Source: DATARR01 sp036376245 (GTDB lineage Bacteria; Acidobacteriota; Thermoanaerobaculia; Multivoradales; UBA5704). Taken from it: a DNA stretch of 64,000 bases. Positions 11,964-20,497 of this stretch are shown one piece after another. Within the stretch, counting starts at the first letter, position 1, and every line of letters starts with the position of its first letter. The stretch lies in assembly GCA_036376245.1 (NCBI GenBank), contig DASVAS010000053.1, positions 62,001 through 126,000 on the forward strand, in the 5' to 3' direction. Under the pieces are notes generated by a model. That model was not told the origin of the DNA, ran no database searches, and worked only from the letters and a program-made list of their open reading frames with translations. The translations under genes and the position numbers were made by a program.

Positions 11964-12983
11964 CTACCGGCCGTACGGATTGCCGCCGAGGGCGTTCGAG
12001 ATGTCGGTGATCGCCTTCTGGGCGCGGACGCTGTTGCCCGCTTCGTCGAGCGGCGGCGAAACGACGGCGATCCCGAACTTGCCGGGGGAGACGGCGATGA
12101 TCCCGCCGCCGACGCCGCTCTTGGCCGGCAGGCCCGTCCGGTAGAGCCACTTGCCGGAGTCGTCATAGAGGCCCGCCGTCGCCATGACGGCCAGCACCTC
12201 CGGGACGTTCTCCGCCTTCATGACCTGCTTGCCGGTCACCGGGTTCTTGCCGTGGTTCGCCAGCGTCGCCGCCATGGTCGCCAGGTCCTTGGCGTTGACG
12301 GCGACCGAGCACTGCTCGGTGTAGATGTCGGTGGCGCGGGCCGGCTCGTCCTTGATGAAGCCGTAGGCGAGCATCAGGTAGCCGATCGCCTGGTTGCGCT
12401 GGTTGGTGGCCGCCTCCGAATCGTAGACCTCCTGGTCGACGGTGAGCGGACGCCCGGCGAAGTCGGAGTAGAACGACAGGATCTTGTTCCAGATGTCGTC
12501 GCGGTCCTTGCCCTGGACCATGCTGGTGGCGGTGATCGCGCCGGGATTGACCAGCGGATTCATCTCCGGTCCGCCGAGGGCCTTCTGCGCGAACTCGATG
12601 GCGACGATCGAGTTGAACCGCATGCCGGTGGCGTCGACGCCGATCCGGTTGGCGATGGCGTCCGCGCCCTGGTCTTCGATCACCTTGGCCATGGTGAAGA
12701 CCTTGGAGATCGACTGGATCGAGACCTGCGACTTGACGTCGCCCGCCGTATAGACCTTGCCGTCGGCGGTGACCAGCGCGATGCCGTAGATCTTCGAGTC
12801 GACCTTGGCGAGCGCCGGGATGTAGTCGGCGTTGGCGCCTTCCTTGATGTCCTTGTATTTCGCGTAGGCGGCGTCGAGAGCGGCCTGGATCTCGGCCGGG
12901 CTCTGCGCCGACAGCGGCGCGGCGGCGAGGGCCCCCAGGACGAGCGCGATACCGCACAGGAGAGCTTTTCCGCGGATGTTCAT
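11964..12983 (-). CDS. glsA: Glutaminase with signal peptide
   Basis: This 339-residue serine-dependent glutaminase converts glutamine to glutamate and ammonia. The catalytic SxxK lies in VSIQSISKVFTMAK, and further family blocks are MNPLVNPGAI, YMLAYGF-like LMLAYGFIKD, and GLPAKSGVGGGI near the C-terminus. Bacterial GlsA is normally cytoplasmic; this one opens with a signal peptide (ALLCGIALVLGALAAAPLSA, cleavage after about residue 26), so it should act in the periplasm. It starts three bases after the porin stop, with GGAGGT within the porin end, and so forms a two-gene operon with it. The site at 14345-14360 probably controls both. Confidence 0.93.
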   Translation of the reverse strand: MNIRGKALLCGIALVLGALAAAPLSAQSPAEIQAALDAAYAKYKDIKEGANADYIPALAKVDSKIYGIALVTADGKVYTAGDVKSQVSIQSISKVFTMAKVIEDQGADAIANRIGVDATGMRFNSIVAIEFAQKALGGPEMNPLVNPGAITATSMVQGKDRDDIWNKILSFYSDFAGRPLTVDQEVYDSEAATNQRNQAIGYLMLAYGFIKDEPARATDIYTEQCSVAVNAKDLATMAATLANHGKNPVTGKQVMKAENVPEVLAVMATAGLYDDSGKWLYRTGLPAKSGVGGGIIAVSPGKFGIAVVSPPLDEAGNSVRAQKAITDISNALGGNPYGR

Positions 12984-12986
12984 GAT

Positions 12987-14273
12987 CTAACCTCCGAGCT
13001 TGTGACTGAAGTTGTACTTCACCGAGAACTGGATCCGGAAGTCGTCGGATGTGAACCCGTCACGGAAGTTCTTCCGGTTTCCCCACTGGATCTCGGGCCC
13101 GAACATCACGTTCTGCGCGGGATAGAACAGGATGTTCGCGAGCGCGTAGTTGCCCTCGGAGAAAGCGTCGTCCGCCTGGCCGTTGGAGTTGTCGATGTCG
13201 AGCATCGACCAGCCGATCGAGCTCGTCGCCTTGGGGCTCCAGGTGTGGTCGAGGAACGCCACCAGGCCCAGCAACGGCAGGGGCTCGCCCTCGATCGGCC
13301 GCGTCGGATTTCCCGGGTTGAGCTTGGCCCCGACGTCGACCGGCGCGTCGTTCATGTAGTTCTCGACGCCTTCGCCGTACACCGCTTGCAGGCGGATCAC
13401 GCTGGCGCCCGTCTTGATGTTGGAGCTGAGATTGATGCCCCAGCCGACGGCGCTGCCGGAGAGGTCGAACTGATCGTCGAGGGTGTCGTCCCACTTCATG
13501 TAGCGCACGATGCCCGCGCCCTCGATGTATCCCCAGGAGGTGGCGTGGCGGTACTCGGCGGAGAGGTCGGGATAGGGGAACCGGCCGCGGAGGTTCTGGA
13601 TCTCGATGCGGTCCGCGAAGTCGCCGGCGTCGCCCGAGGCGCCCGGCCGCTCGAGGGCGATCGTCATCCGGGTGTCGCCCTGGATCGGCATCCAGCGCAC
13701 CTGGACGTTGCGGAAGAACACCATGCCGTTGGGTCCCCAGTACTCGACCGAGTTGGGGAAGACGTCGATGTCCATGAACGGGCTCCACGTCTGGCCGGCG
13801 CCGAACTTGCCCAGCTCGCCATAGGCGTGGCGCAGCCGGAACGTCGTCTGGCCGGCGTCGACGCCGGTGCCGAAGAGCTCGAACTCGAAGGTGGTCTTGA
13901 CTTCACCCAGGCTGGTGGGAAAGTTGGCCTTGACGCCGAGGCGGCTCTGCCGGACGCCGGCGAACCAATGGCCGTCCTCGCCATACTGATTCTCGAACGA
14001 CGGGAGCTTGGTCGGGCGCAGGACGTCGAACCAGTCCGGATCGTTCTGCCCCGCCTGATAGCCCATGTCGAGCATGGCGAAGCCGTAGATCTCCATCGTC
14101 GGCCCTGTGCTGCTCGCCTCCTGATCGGCGGCGGCTTCCTCGGCCTTCGCTTCCTCGGCCTTGACGTCCTCGGCGGCCGCCGGGGCCGCGGCAAGCGCCA
14201 GGAGACAGGCCAGCATCAGACAGCATAAACCGACCCCTTGCCAGACCGCGGGTCGGCGCGTTTTCGCTCTCAT
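12987..14273 (-). CDS. Outer-membrane porin, DcaP-like
   Basis: A 428-residue beta-barrel protein. A signal peptide (CCLMLACLLALAAAPAAA) is followed by an Ala/Glu-rich, probably helical segment (VKAEEAKAEEAAADQEA), as in DcaP-type porins, whose N-terminal helix forms a coiled coil. The barrel has typical strands (MEIYGFAMLDMGYQAG, RQSRLGVKANFP, RLRHAYGELG) and the GQTWSPFMD turn, and ends in an amphipathic strand (FRIQFSVKYNFSHKLGG). DcaP homologues carry dicarboxylates and small anionic compounds, which would fit export or uptake of aspartate, glutamate and fumarate here. It is co-transcribed with glsA. Confidence 0.85.
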   Translation of the reverse strand: MRAKTRRPAVWQGVGLCCLMLACLLALAAAPAAAEDVKAEEAKAEEAAADQEASSTGPTMEIYGFAMLDMGYQAGQNDPDWFDVLRPTKLPSFENQYGEDGHWFAGVRQSRLGVKANFPTSLGEVKTTFEFELFGTGVDAGQTTFRLRHAYGELGKFGAGQTWSPFMDIDVFPNSVEYWGPNGMVFFRNVQVRWMPIQGDTRMTIALERPGASGDAGDFADRIEIQNLRGRFPYPDLSAEYRHATSWGYIEGAGIVRYMKWDDTLDDQFDLSGSAVGWGINLSSNIKTGASVIRLQAVYGEGVENYMNDAPVDVGAKLNPGNPTRPIEGEPLPLLGLVAFLDHTWSPKATSSIGWSMLDIDNSNGQADDAFSEGNYALANILFYPAQNVMFGPEIQWGNRKNFRDGFTSDDFRIQFSVKYNFSHKLGG

Positions 14274-14344
14274 CTGACTCCTCCTTTCACGGCCCGGGAG
14301 GGCTCATGGAAATACATTTTCGCGCCGGCGGAAAACCGGCACTA

Positions 14345-14360
14345 TTGGACCTTGGTCCTA
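14345..14360. promoter_or_regulatory. Palindromic operator TTGGACC-N2-GGTCC, site 1 (porin-glsA)
   Basis: TTGGACCTTGGTCCTA overlaps the stop codon of the DUF481 gene and lies 72-87 bases upstream of the porin ATG. The core GGACC-TT-GGTCC is perfect. It matches three other sites in the window, all upstream of genes read on the minus strand. The -10 that goes with this copy is less clear than at the other sites. Confidence 0.7.
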
Positions 14361-15425
14361 GAACTCGATGCCGAGGCTGACCACCATGCGGAAGTCGTCC
14401 TGATCGGGAACGGTGCCGTCGCGCTCCGGTTGTGGAATCTGCGTGCGCTCCCAGTAAAGGGTGATGTCGAGGTCGAGGGTGTCGGTCCACTCCGTCTCGA
14501 GGCCCATCACCGCATGGTGGATGTAGCGGCCCGCGTCCTCTTTGGTGAGATAGAACGTGTAGTCGAATTTGAAGTCGACGTCCTTGGTCCATTCCTGCTC
14601 GAACGCGGTCGAGCCGACGAAGGCGCCGGCCGTCTCCTCCTCCTCCTCCCCCGCTTCGACGCCGACCCATTGCGTCTGCTGCCAGGCGAGCCCCGAGGAG
14701 ACCTTCCATTCCGTCCGCCGCGTGTTGAAGATCCGGTACCCCAGCTCGGCTCCGGCCGTGGTCCGTGAATCAAGATTTTGAATCGGATCGCGGTACCACT
14801 CGACGACGGCCGGTTTCACGAAGAAGCGGTCGGTGATGAAGTGGTGCCACTGGCTCTTGACGCGCTGATCGTTCGCCGTGTCCGCGCCCTCGTTGCTGCT
14901 GTAGGTCGCGAAGTAATCGAGCTCGATGCGGTCGCGGACCCTGCGGTGCTCGATCTCCGCGGTCACGTTGGCGTCGACCTGATCGACGTTGCCCTCGCGG
15001 ACGGTCAGGCCGGCGCTGATCTTGCCTCCCAGCCGGCTGAGCGGTTTCGTGCCGCCGGGAGCGATCGACAGGATCTGCGACCGCCGGGCCTCCCGCTCCT
15101 CCGCGCCGACGACGCGCACCTGTTCGCCGACGATCGCCAGCTTGCCCACGAGGATCTCGCCGCCGGTCAGGCCGACGGTCATGTCCCGGGCCGTCCACAC
15201 CTGCTCCACGTCCTTCCAGTCGAGATACCGCGGGCCGAACTTGACGCTGTCGAACAACAGCTCGTTTTCATACAGGGCGATGAACTCGCCCTTGAGCCAT
15301 TCGCCGGAATCGAGCTGGACCCAGTCGTAAGCGGTGGAAAGAGCCTCGTCGGCGGGCCAGCGCGGCTGCGCCGCGGCCGGCGGCGCGGCCAGGATCAGAG
15401 CCAGCAGAAACGTCGCGTAGCGCAT
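14358..15425 (-). CDS. DUF481 outer-membrane protein
   Basis: A 355-residue protein with signal peptide (FLLALILAAPPAAAQ). The N-terminal part (VQLDSGEWLKGEFIALYENELLFDSVKFG and DVEQVW) is a small SH3-like region found before DUF481 barrels, and the rest is the DUF481 salt-induced outer-membrane domain: alternating strands such as GKISAGLTVREGNVDQVDAN and ELDYFATYSSNEG, ending in FRMVVSLGIEF with a terminal Phe as in outer-membrane barrels. Its function is unknown in this family. It lies 23 nt after the amidohydrolase gene and is probably in the same transcript. Confidence 0.85.
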   Translation of the reverse strand: MRYATFLLALILAAPPAAAQPRWPADEALSTAYDWVQLDSGEWLKGEFIALYENELLFDSVKFGPRYLDWKDVEQVWTARDMTVGLTGGEILVGKLAIVGEQVRVVGAEEREARRSQILSIAPGGTKPLSRLGGKISAGLTVREGNVDQVDANVTAEIEHRRVRDRIELDYFATYSSNEGADTANDQRVKSQWHHFITDRFFVKPAVVEWYRDPIQNLDSRTTAGAELGYRIFNTRRTEWKVSSGLAWQQTQWVGVEAGEEEEETAGAFVGSTAFEQEWTKDVDFKFDYTFYLTKEDAGRYIHHAVMGLETEWTDTLDLDITLYWERTQIPQPERDGTVPDQDDFRMVVSLGIEF

Positions 15426-15448
15426 CCCCGCCCCCGTACGGCCGCGTT

Positions 15449-16570
15449 CTAATCCGGCACCTTCGCCCCGGAGGACGGGGAGGGCTTCGGCGGCGGCGCC
15501 TTCTTTCCGGCGTTCGCTTTCTCCCACGCCCGCACCTTGACCCGCGCGGCGTCGAACAGGCGCTCGTAATTTTCGAGCCGCACCTTCCGGCTCGCTTCCG
15601 GCGTGAGCTGCGCCCACAGGGCGTCGTAGGCTTTGTAGACCTTCAAGGGTGCCTCGATGCTGGCCGGCGCGACGACGTCCGAGCCGAACAGGAAGCGGTC
15701 CGGATAGCGGTTGATGAGATCCGCCGCCGCCTTCACCGTCTCGGGGCTGCTGGTGATGTATTTGGCCGTCTCGTCCCAGGAGATGTCGATGTAGACGTGC
15801 TTGAGCTCGGGATTGGCCAGCGCGTGCTCCAGCATCGCGAGCTGGCCCGGGACGGGCTGCACGACGCGGCCGAGCCCGCAGTGGGCCCAGATCACCGTCG
15901 TGTCCGGATGCTTGACCAGCAGGTCCCGCAACTGCTTGATCATGTAGGGCTCCTGGCCGGTCTTCGGAAACGGCATGTCGACGTCGTTGTGCAGGATCAC
16001 CACGAGCCCGGCCTCGCCGGCGAAGTCGAGGATGCGGTGCAGGGCCGGGTCGGTCAGCGTGGCCACCGGCCCCGACACCTTGGAGGAGACGAATTCCTTG
16101 TGGATGGTGAATTCGCCGATACCGCTGAAGACGCCCGGGAAGGTGAGCAGCACGCGCCGGATGTGATCGGCGGCGTACATGTCCGCCGGGTTGAAGCCGG
16201 TGATCATGGGATCGAGGCGGGCCTGCTGCTCCGGCGTCAGCGACCGGTAGGCCATGGCGATGAAGGCGTCGCCGAACGAGTAGTAATACAGCGGCGAATC
16301 GGTCTGCAGGTAATAGTAGGGAGCGAAGTCGCCGGTGTTCTCGTGCTGCCACATCTGTTGCAGGGGGATGCCGAACAGCGTGGACCGCTTGACGACGTTG
16401 CCCATCATCGCCACGTAGTCCTTGACGTCGGTCCCTTCCTGCACGTAGTTCGTGAGGTGGAAGTGATCGTCGTTGTAGAGATATTCCTGCGCCCGCGCCG
16501 GCCACGCGAAGAGGATCGCGGCGGCGAGCAATAATTCGGGTAATAATCCAAGCCAGCTTCGGGTGAGCAT
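15449..16570 (-). CDS. Exported amidohydrolase (amidohydrolase-2 family)
   Basis: A protein of about 373 residues with signal peptide (LLPELLLAAAILFAWPARA) and a TIM-barrel amidohydrolase domain. Metal ligands are visible in NDDHFHLTNY (the HxH position), LVVILHNDVD, VIWAHCGLG and the late Asp in RFLFGSDVVAP. This family hydrolyses or decarboxylates carboxylated substrates; the exact one cannot be told. A Lys/Pro-rich tail ends the protein. It is flanked by outer-membrane protein genes in the Gln/Asn/Asp series, 11 nt after the DUF3011 barrel, suggesting a periplasmic hydrolytic step in the same process. Confidence 0.85.
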   Translation of the reverse strand: MLTRSWLGLLPELLLAAAILFAWPARAQEYLYNDDHFHLTNYVQEGTDVKDYVAMMGNVVKRSTLFGIPLQQMWQHENTGDFAPYYYLQTDSPLYYYSFGDAFIAMAYRSLTPEQQARLDPMITGFNPADMYAADHIRRVLLTFPGVFSGIGEFTIHKEFVSSKVSGPVATLTDPALHRILDFAGEAGLVVILHNDVDMPFPKTGQEPYMIKQLRDLLVKHPDTTVIWAHCGLGRVVQPVPGQLAMLEHALANPELKHVYIDISWDETAKYITSSPETVKAAADLINRYPDRFLFGSDVVAPASIEAPLKVYKAYDALWAQLTPEASRKVRLENYERLFDAARVKVRAWEKANAGKKAPPPKPSPSSGAKVPD

Positions 16571-16581
16571 CTCGTACCCTC

Positions 16582-18111
16582 CTAGAAGTTCATCTCCAGG
16601 TTGGCGTGGTAGACATTGCCATTGCCGCCGACCGGATAGGGCACCGCGGTGTAGCCGACGGGACAGTCGTCGAGGCTCAGCCACTCCGCGTTGACGCGCA
16701 GCCCGCGCGTCTTGCGGAAGTGCCAGTTCAGCCCGGCCCGCAGCTCCCGGGAGTCCCCGAACCGCCCCTTGATCTCCGCGCCGCTCAGGTAGACCTGAAG
16801 GAGCTGCGGCAGGACCATCGCCGAGGTCTGGACCTGATAGCCGTGATCGTCGATCTCTTCGATGCCGGACGTGTTCGGTCCCGAGAAGTCGCTGAGGTTG
16901 CGCCAGTAGTATTCGGCCTCGACGGCGAAGCCGCGGTACTTGAAAGCCGCGTCGATCGAGGTCATCTCGTAGGTGACCCGATCGATGTCGGTTCCGGGTC
17001 CGAAGAGATTGTCCGTGAAGATGATGCTGCCGTCGGTCAAACGGATCTGGGAATTCTCGATGTTCTCCGACCCCGGCTGCGACTGCTGATCCTCGATGCT
17101 GCGCGTCCAATGCGCTCCGACCCGGGTCGCCAGGCGGGTGTGTCCCTCGAAGTCGCCGAAGGCTCCCAGCGGACCGAATTCCTTGGTGGTGGGAAGCCAG
17201 TTGATCATCAGCGAGGTCGTGTTGAGCCCGTTGTCGAGCTGCGACGCGCTCACTCCCAGGGTGCTCAGGTTGTTGCCGAGCATCGCCATGTAATTGAGCC
17301 CGGGGATGAGCTCGCCCTTGATCCAGACGCCGGAGGTGTAGGAGCCGCGGAAGAACTCGTCCGAGGTGAGCCGGTCGTCGACCCCCAGCCAGTAGGGAAA
17401 CTGACCCTCGGTGCTGCGCGTCGAAGGCAGCGACGTGATGCCGAATCCGGCGGTGATCCTGGGGCTGAACACGTAGCTGATGTTGCCGGCGCCGACGACC
17501 TGCGCCGGGTCGCCCTGCGCGGTGTTCGCCGACCAGACATAGAGGTAGTAGCGGAATTTCGGCGTCATGAACCAGCCGGAAAACGGCAGGAAGAACTTCA
17601 GCAGCTGAATGTCCTCGCGCTGCTTCACGGTGAGCGTGTCGCCGAAGGCGTTTTCGTAGGTGGGGTCGAGGCTCTCTTGATTCAGGTAGCGCGCGTAGGT
17701 GAAGAGCCGCATGTAGATCTCGCCCTGCTCGCCTTCATAGAGCCGGAAACCACGCATCGGAATGTATTCGGGACTCTTCCCGGCGGCCGCGGACGGAGCT
17801 GGCGCGGCCGGCGCGGGCTCCGCCGGTACAGGCTCCCCCGGAGCGGGAACAGCCGCCGGACCCCGCGCGGCGACCGCGAACTCGGCGCCGCAGCCGTCGG
17901 TGACCCAGATCCCCTGGTCGTCGTAACCCCACGACTTGCCCAGCAGGCAGGCGGCCGAGCCGGTGACGCGCACGAGGACGACGCCGGCCGACGTATCGGC
18001 GGCGCAATGCTGCCGTTCTCCATTCTTCGATTCACAGATCAACTTGTTCAGGTCGGCTGCCAGCGCCTGCGCGGCGAACAAGGTCGCGAACAACAAGATC
18101 TTCCCTTTCAT
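16582..18111 (-). CDS. Outer-membrane beta-barrel with N-terminal DUF3011 domain
   Basis: A 509-residue protein. After a signal peptide (ILLFATLFAAQALA), residues of about 20-85 (LICESKNGERQHCAADTSAG and GYDDQGIWVTDGCGAEFAV) match DUF3011, a small four-Cys module found alone in many exported proteins. A Pro/Ala linker (about 90-118) leads to a barrel of some 390 residues with repeated amphipathic strands (FRYYLYVWSANTAQ, RITAGFGITSLP, NVYHANLEMNF at the end). The fusion is uncommon and suggests a periplasmic ligand-binding plug or collar on a channel. It sits between the OprP-like porin and the amidohydrolase. Confidence 0.75.
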   Translation of the reverse strand: MKGKILLFATLFAAQALAADLNKLICESKNGERQHCAADTSAGVVLVRVTGSAACLLGKSWGYDDQGIWVTDGCGAEFAVAARGPAAVPAPGEPVPAEPAPAAPAPSAAAGKSPEYIPMRGFRLYEGEQGEIYMRLFTYARYLNQESLDPTYENAFGDTLTVKQREDIQLLKFFLPFSGWFMTPKFRYYLYVWSANTAQGDPAQVVGAGNISYVFSPRITAGFGITSLPSTRSTEGQFPYWLGVDDRLTSDEFFRGSYTSGVWIKGELIPGLNYMAMLGNNLSTLGVSASQLDNGLNTTSLMINWLPTTKEFGPLGAFGDFEGHTRLATRVGAHWTRSIEDQQSQPGSENIENSQIRLTDGSIIFTDNLFGPGTDIDRVTYEMTSIDAAFKYRGFAVEAEYYWRNLSDFSGPNTSGIEEIDDHGYQVQTSAMVLPQLLQVYLSGAEIKGRFGDSRELRAGLNWHFRKTRGLRVNAEWLSLDDCPVGYTAVPYPVGGNGNVYHANLEMNF

Positions 18112-18119
18112 CCCGGCTC

Positions 18120-19415
18120 CTAGAATTGCAGTTGGATTCGGCTTTGCAGAAATTGGGTGGCGCCTCTGACATCGAAACGATCGAGCTGGCCGTAGCCGTA
18201 GGCGAGCTCGAAGCGTGCGCTGTCGGAGAGATGCCAGTTCACCATCGGCGTCAGGCGCCAGAACTTGCCGCCCGTCAGGTCGCCGTCGTCGAGATCGATG
18301 TAGGAGACCCGGAACACCGCCTCCCAGGCTCCGCGGCCGCCCGCGAACACGCTCGTCGCCGGCGATATCTGGTTGAAGTAGCCGCCGCGGGTGTTGTACT
18401 GGCGCACCTCGCCGGTGATCAGCCAGGTGACGACCAGCTCGCCGCCGTGGAACACCGGATCGCCGTGCTCGGGCGAGCTTGCTTCCTGGATGTAGTACTC
18501 GCCGCCGAAAAGCCAGTTGCGGGGCCGGTAGTAGCCTTCGATTCCCACCATGCGCGTGTGGCCGGCCGGGAAGAAGCCGGTGTCGACGAAGTAGGGAGCC
18601 GGGAACGCCTCGGGCCGCGAACGCAGGCGCAGCTCGCCGTCCTCGACCTCGCCATAGCGCAGGTTCAGGCCGAGGTGCAGCAGCGTTCTCTTCGGCTCGG
18701 AGACGATGGGCAACCAGGCGAGCCTCGCCACCGCCTGCTTGTCGTAGGTCGAGAAGCTCTGACCTTCCGAGAGCCAGTCGTTGTAGAGCCCCAAGTTCCA
18801 GAGGATGCGCTTCTCGGGGATGTAGCCGAGCCACTTGACGCCGTCGGCGAGGATGGGGATGGTGGCGTCGGTGATCGTGGCGCGCTCCAGCGTCCAGCCG
18901 GCGTAGCCCGACATCACCTTGTTGAGCGAGAAGCCCTCCTTGGTGCGCCCGACGAACACGTGCCCCCGCAGCTCGGGGACCGCCACCATGACGCCGGTCT
19001 CGCGCACGAACCAGTCGTCGCTCGGGCCGTCGTACATGAACGCCGAGGTGTACGTCACCGCCCGCTTCGATTTAGGGAATCGCCCCTTGACCATGAACCG
19101 GGCGTCGCGGAACTTGCCCTCGGGCTCCAAGGTGAACTGCTCCTCGCTCTCCTCGTCCTGGCTGTAGCCGATTCCTTCGTAGAGCACGCCGCCGTGGATC
19201 TCGGCGGTGATCCAGGGACCCTCATAGTGGTTCCAGCTCAGGAACATCCGCTGCGGCGTTTCGGCGTCGGAATCGCCGGCTTCGATGGTGTCGTCGAGGG
19301 TCGTCGGAGGCTGCTGATTGGAATCCTGGCCGCGGACCGGGTCCGCGGCCAGCGACGCGATCGCCGCCAGGAAAAGGCATGCCAGGCGGCGGTCGCGTCG
19401 TCTGTCAATACTCAT
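18120..19415 (-). CDS. Phosphate-selective-type porin (OprP/OprO family)
   Basis: A 431-residue barrel with a signal peptide ending near DPVRGQ. Features of the OprO/OprP family are visible: RFMVKGRFPKSKRAVTYTSAF, the loop RETGVMVAVPELRGHVFVGRTKEG, and the terminal strand TQFLQSRIQLQF with C-terminal Phe. These porins are anion-selective trimers. Its start overlaps the asparaginase gene by 11 nt, so translation is probably coupled. Given the neighbours it may pass amino-acid or dicarboxylate anions rather than phosphate; that is inference. Confidence 0.82.
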   Translation of the reverse strand: MSIDRRRDRRLACLFLAAIASLAADPVRGQDSNQQPPTTLDDTIEAGDSDAETPQRMFLSWNHYEGPWITAEIHGGVLYEGIGYSQDEESEEQFTLEPEGKFRDARFMVKGRFPKSKRAVTYTSAFMYDGPSDDWFVRETGVMVAVPELRGHVFVGRTKEGFSLNKVMSGYAGWTLERATITDATIPILADGVKWLGYIPEKRILWNLGLYNDWLSEGQSFSTYDKQAVARLAWLPIVSEPKRTLLHLGLNLRYGEVEDGELRLRSRPEAFPAPYFVDTGFFPAGHTRMVGIEGYYRPRNWLFGGEYYIQEASSPEHGDPVFHGGELVVTWLITGEVRQYNTRGGYFNQISPATSVFAGGRGAWEAVFRVSYIDLDDGDLTGGKFWRLTPMVNWHLSDSARFELAYGYGQLDRFDVRGATQFLQSRIQLQF

Positions 19416-20472
19416 AGAAGAGGCCCTGGATCTCCTGTTGCGTACGGTTCTTGAGCAGCGCGAGAGACAGCAGGATGCGGGCCTTCTGGGGGTTCAGCTC
19501 GTCGGAGGCGATGAGGTTCAGCTCGTCGTCGTTCACCTCGACGTTGCGGCCGACGCTGCCGGTGGCCACGCGGCTGCTGCGCACCACCACGACGCCCTTT
19601 TTCGCGGCGCGCGCGGCGGCGTCGAGCGACGCCTTGTTCATGTTGCCGTTGCCGACGCCGGCGATGACGATGCCCTTGGCGCCGTTGGCCGCCGCGGCGT
19701 CGATCAGGTCGGGCGACATGTCGGCGCAGGCGAAGATGATGTCGACGCGCGGCAGCTTGGTCACGCCGCTGACGTCGAACTCGCTGCCCGTGGTGTGCTT
19801 CCAGGGCGGCATGAGGTAGAAGTCGTTCTTGCCGTAGGCGGCGACGCCGACCAGGCCGCGCAGCGGCGACATGAACGTCTGCACCGCCGTGGTGCTGGTC
19901 TTGGTGAGCGAGTGCGCGGCGTGGATCCAGTCGTTCATCAGCACCAGGACGCCGCGCCCCCTGGCCTCTGGATCGACGGCGACGCCGACGGCGTTGTAGA
20001 GGTTGAGCGGGCCGTCGGCGCTGACCGCGGTGGAGGGCCGCATCGAGCCGACCAGCACCACGGGCTTGTCGCTCTTCACCACCAGATTGAGGAAGTACGC
20101 CGTCTCCTCCATGGTGTCGGTGCCGTGGGTGACGACGATGCCGTCGACCTGCGGGGTCGGCAGCAGCTCGTTGATCCTTTTGGCCAGCTTCAGCATGATG
20201 TCGAACGACATGTCCTGCGAGCCGACGTTGGAGATCTGCTCGCCCTTGACGTTGGCGAGGTCCTTGATGCCGGGGACGGCGGCCAGCATGGCGTCGATGG
20301 TGACGGCGCCGGAGGTGTAGCCGGACTGGGTGCCGGTGGCCGCCGCGCCCGCGATGGTGCCGCCGGTCGCCAGGATGACAACGTTTTTCTTGCCCTGGGC
20401 GACGGCGCTCTGCGCGCCCGCGACGACGAGCAGCGCGATCACTGCAATGCGTATCTTCAAGGAAGTTTTCAT
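19405..20472 (-). CDS. ansB: Type II L-asparaginase, periplasmic
   Basis: A 355-residue protein with signal peptide (IAVIALLVVAGAQSAVA). The two catalytic threonine blocks are clear: VILATGGTIAGAA and GIVVTHGTDTMEETAYFL, plus the substrate-binding SQDMSFD and MRPSTAVSADGP. It deamidates asparagine to aspartate and ammonia in the periplasm and probably acts as a tetramer. It lies 25 nt downstream of the aspartase, so product and next enzyme are co-expressed, and overlaps the porin gene that follows. Confidence 0.96.
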   Translation of the reverse strand: MKTSLKIRIAVIALLVVAGAQSAVAQGKKNVVILATGGTIAGAAATGTQSGYTSGAVTIDAMLAAVPGIKDLANVKGEQISNVGSQDMSFDIMLKLAKRINELLPTPQVDGIVVTHGTDTMEETAYFLNLVVKSDKPVVLVGSMRPSTAVSADGPLNLYNAVGVAVDPEARGRGVLVLMNDWIHAAHSLTKTSTTAVQTFMSPLRGLVGVAAYGKNDFYLMPPWKHTTGSEFDVSGVTKLPRVDIIFACADMSPDLIDAAAANGAKGIVIAGVGNGNMNKASLDAAARAAKKGVVVVRSSRVATGSVGRNVEVNDDELNLIASDELNPQKARILLSLALLKNRTQQEIQGLFYEY

Positions 20473-20497
20473 GACAGTTTCCTTTCAACGCGGACCG

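Noticed and set aside
11687..12166. Minus-strand protein with MPR-x4 heptads
   Set aside because: Its upstream half overlaps glsA in another frame and has no ribosome site or domain; the heptads come directly from the 21-bp DNA period. It remains a possibility in a finding but not a supported gene.
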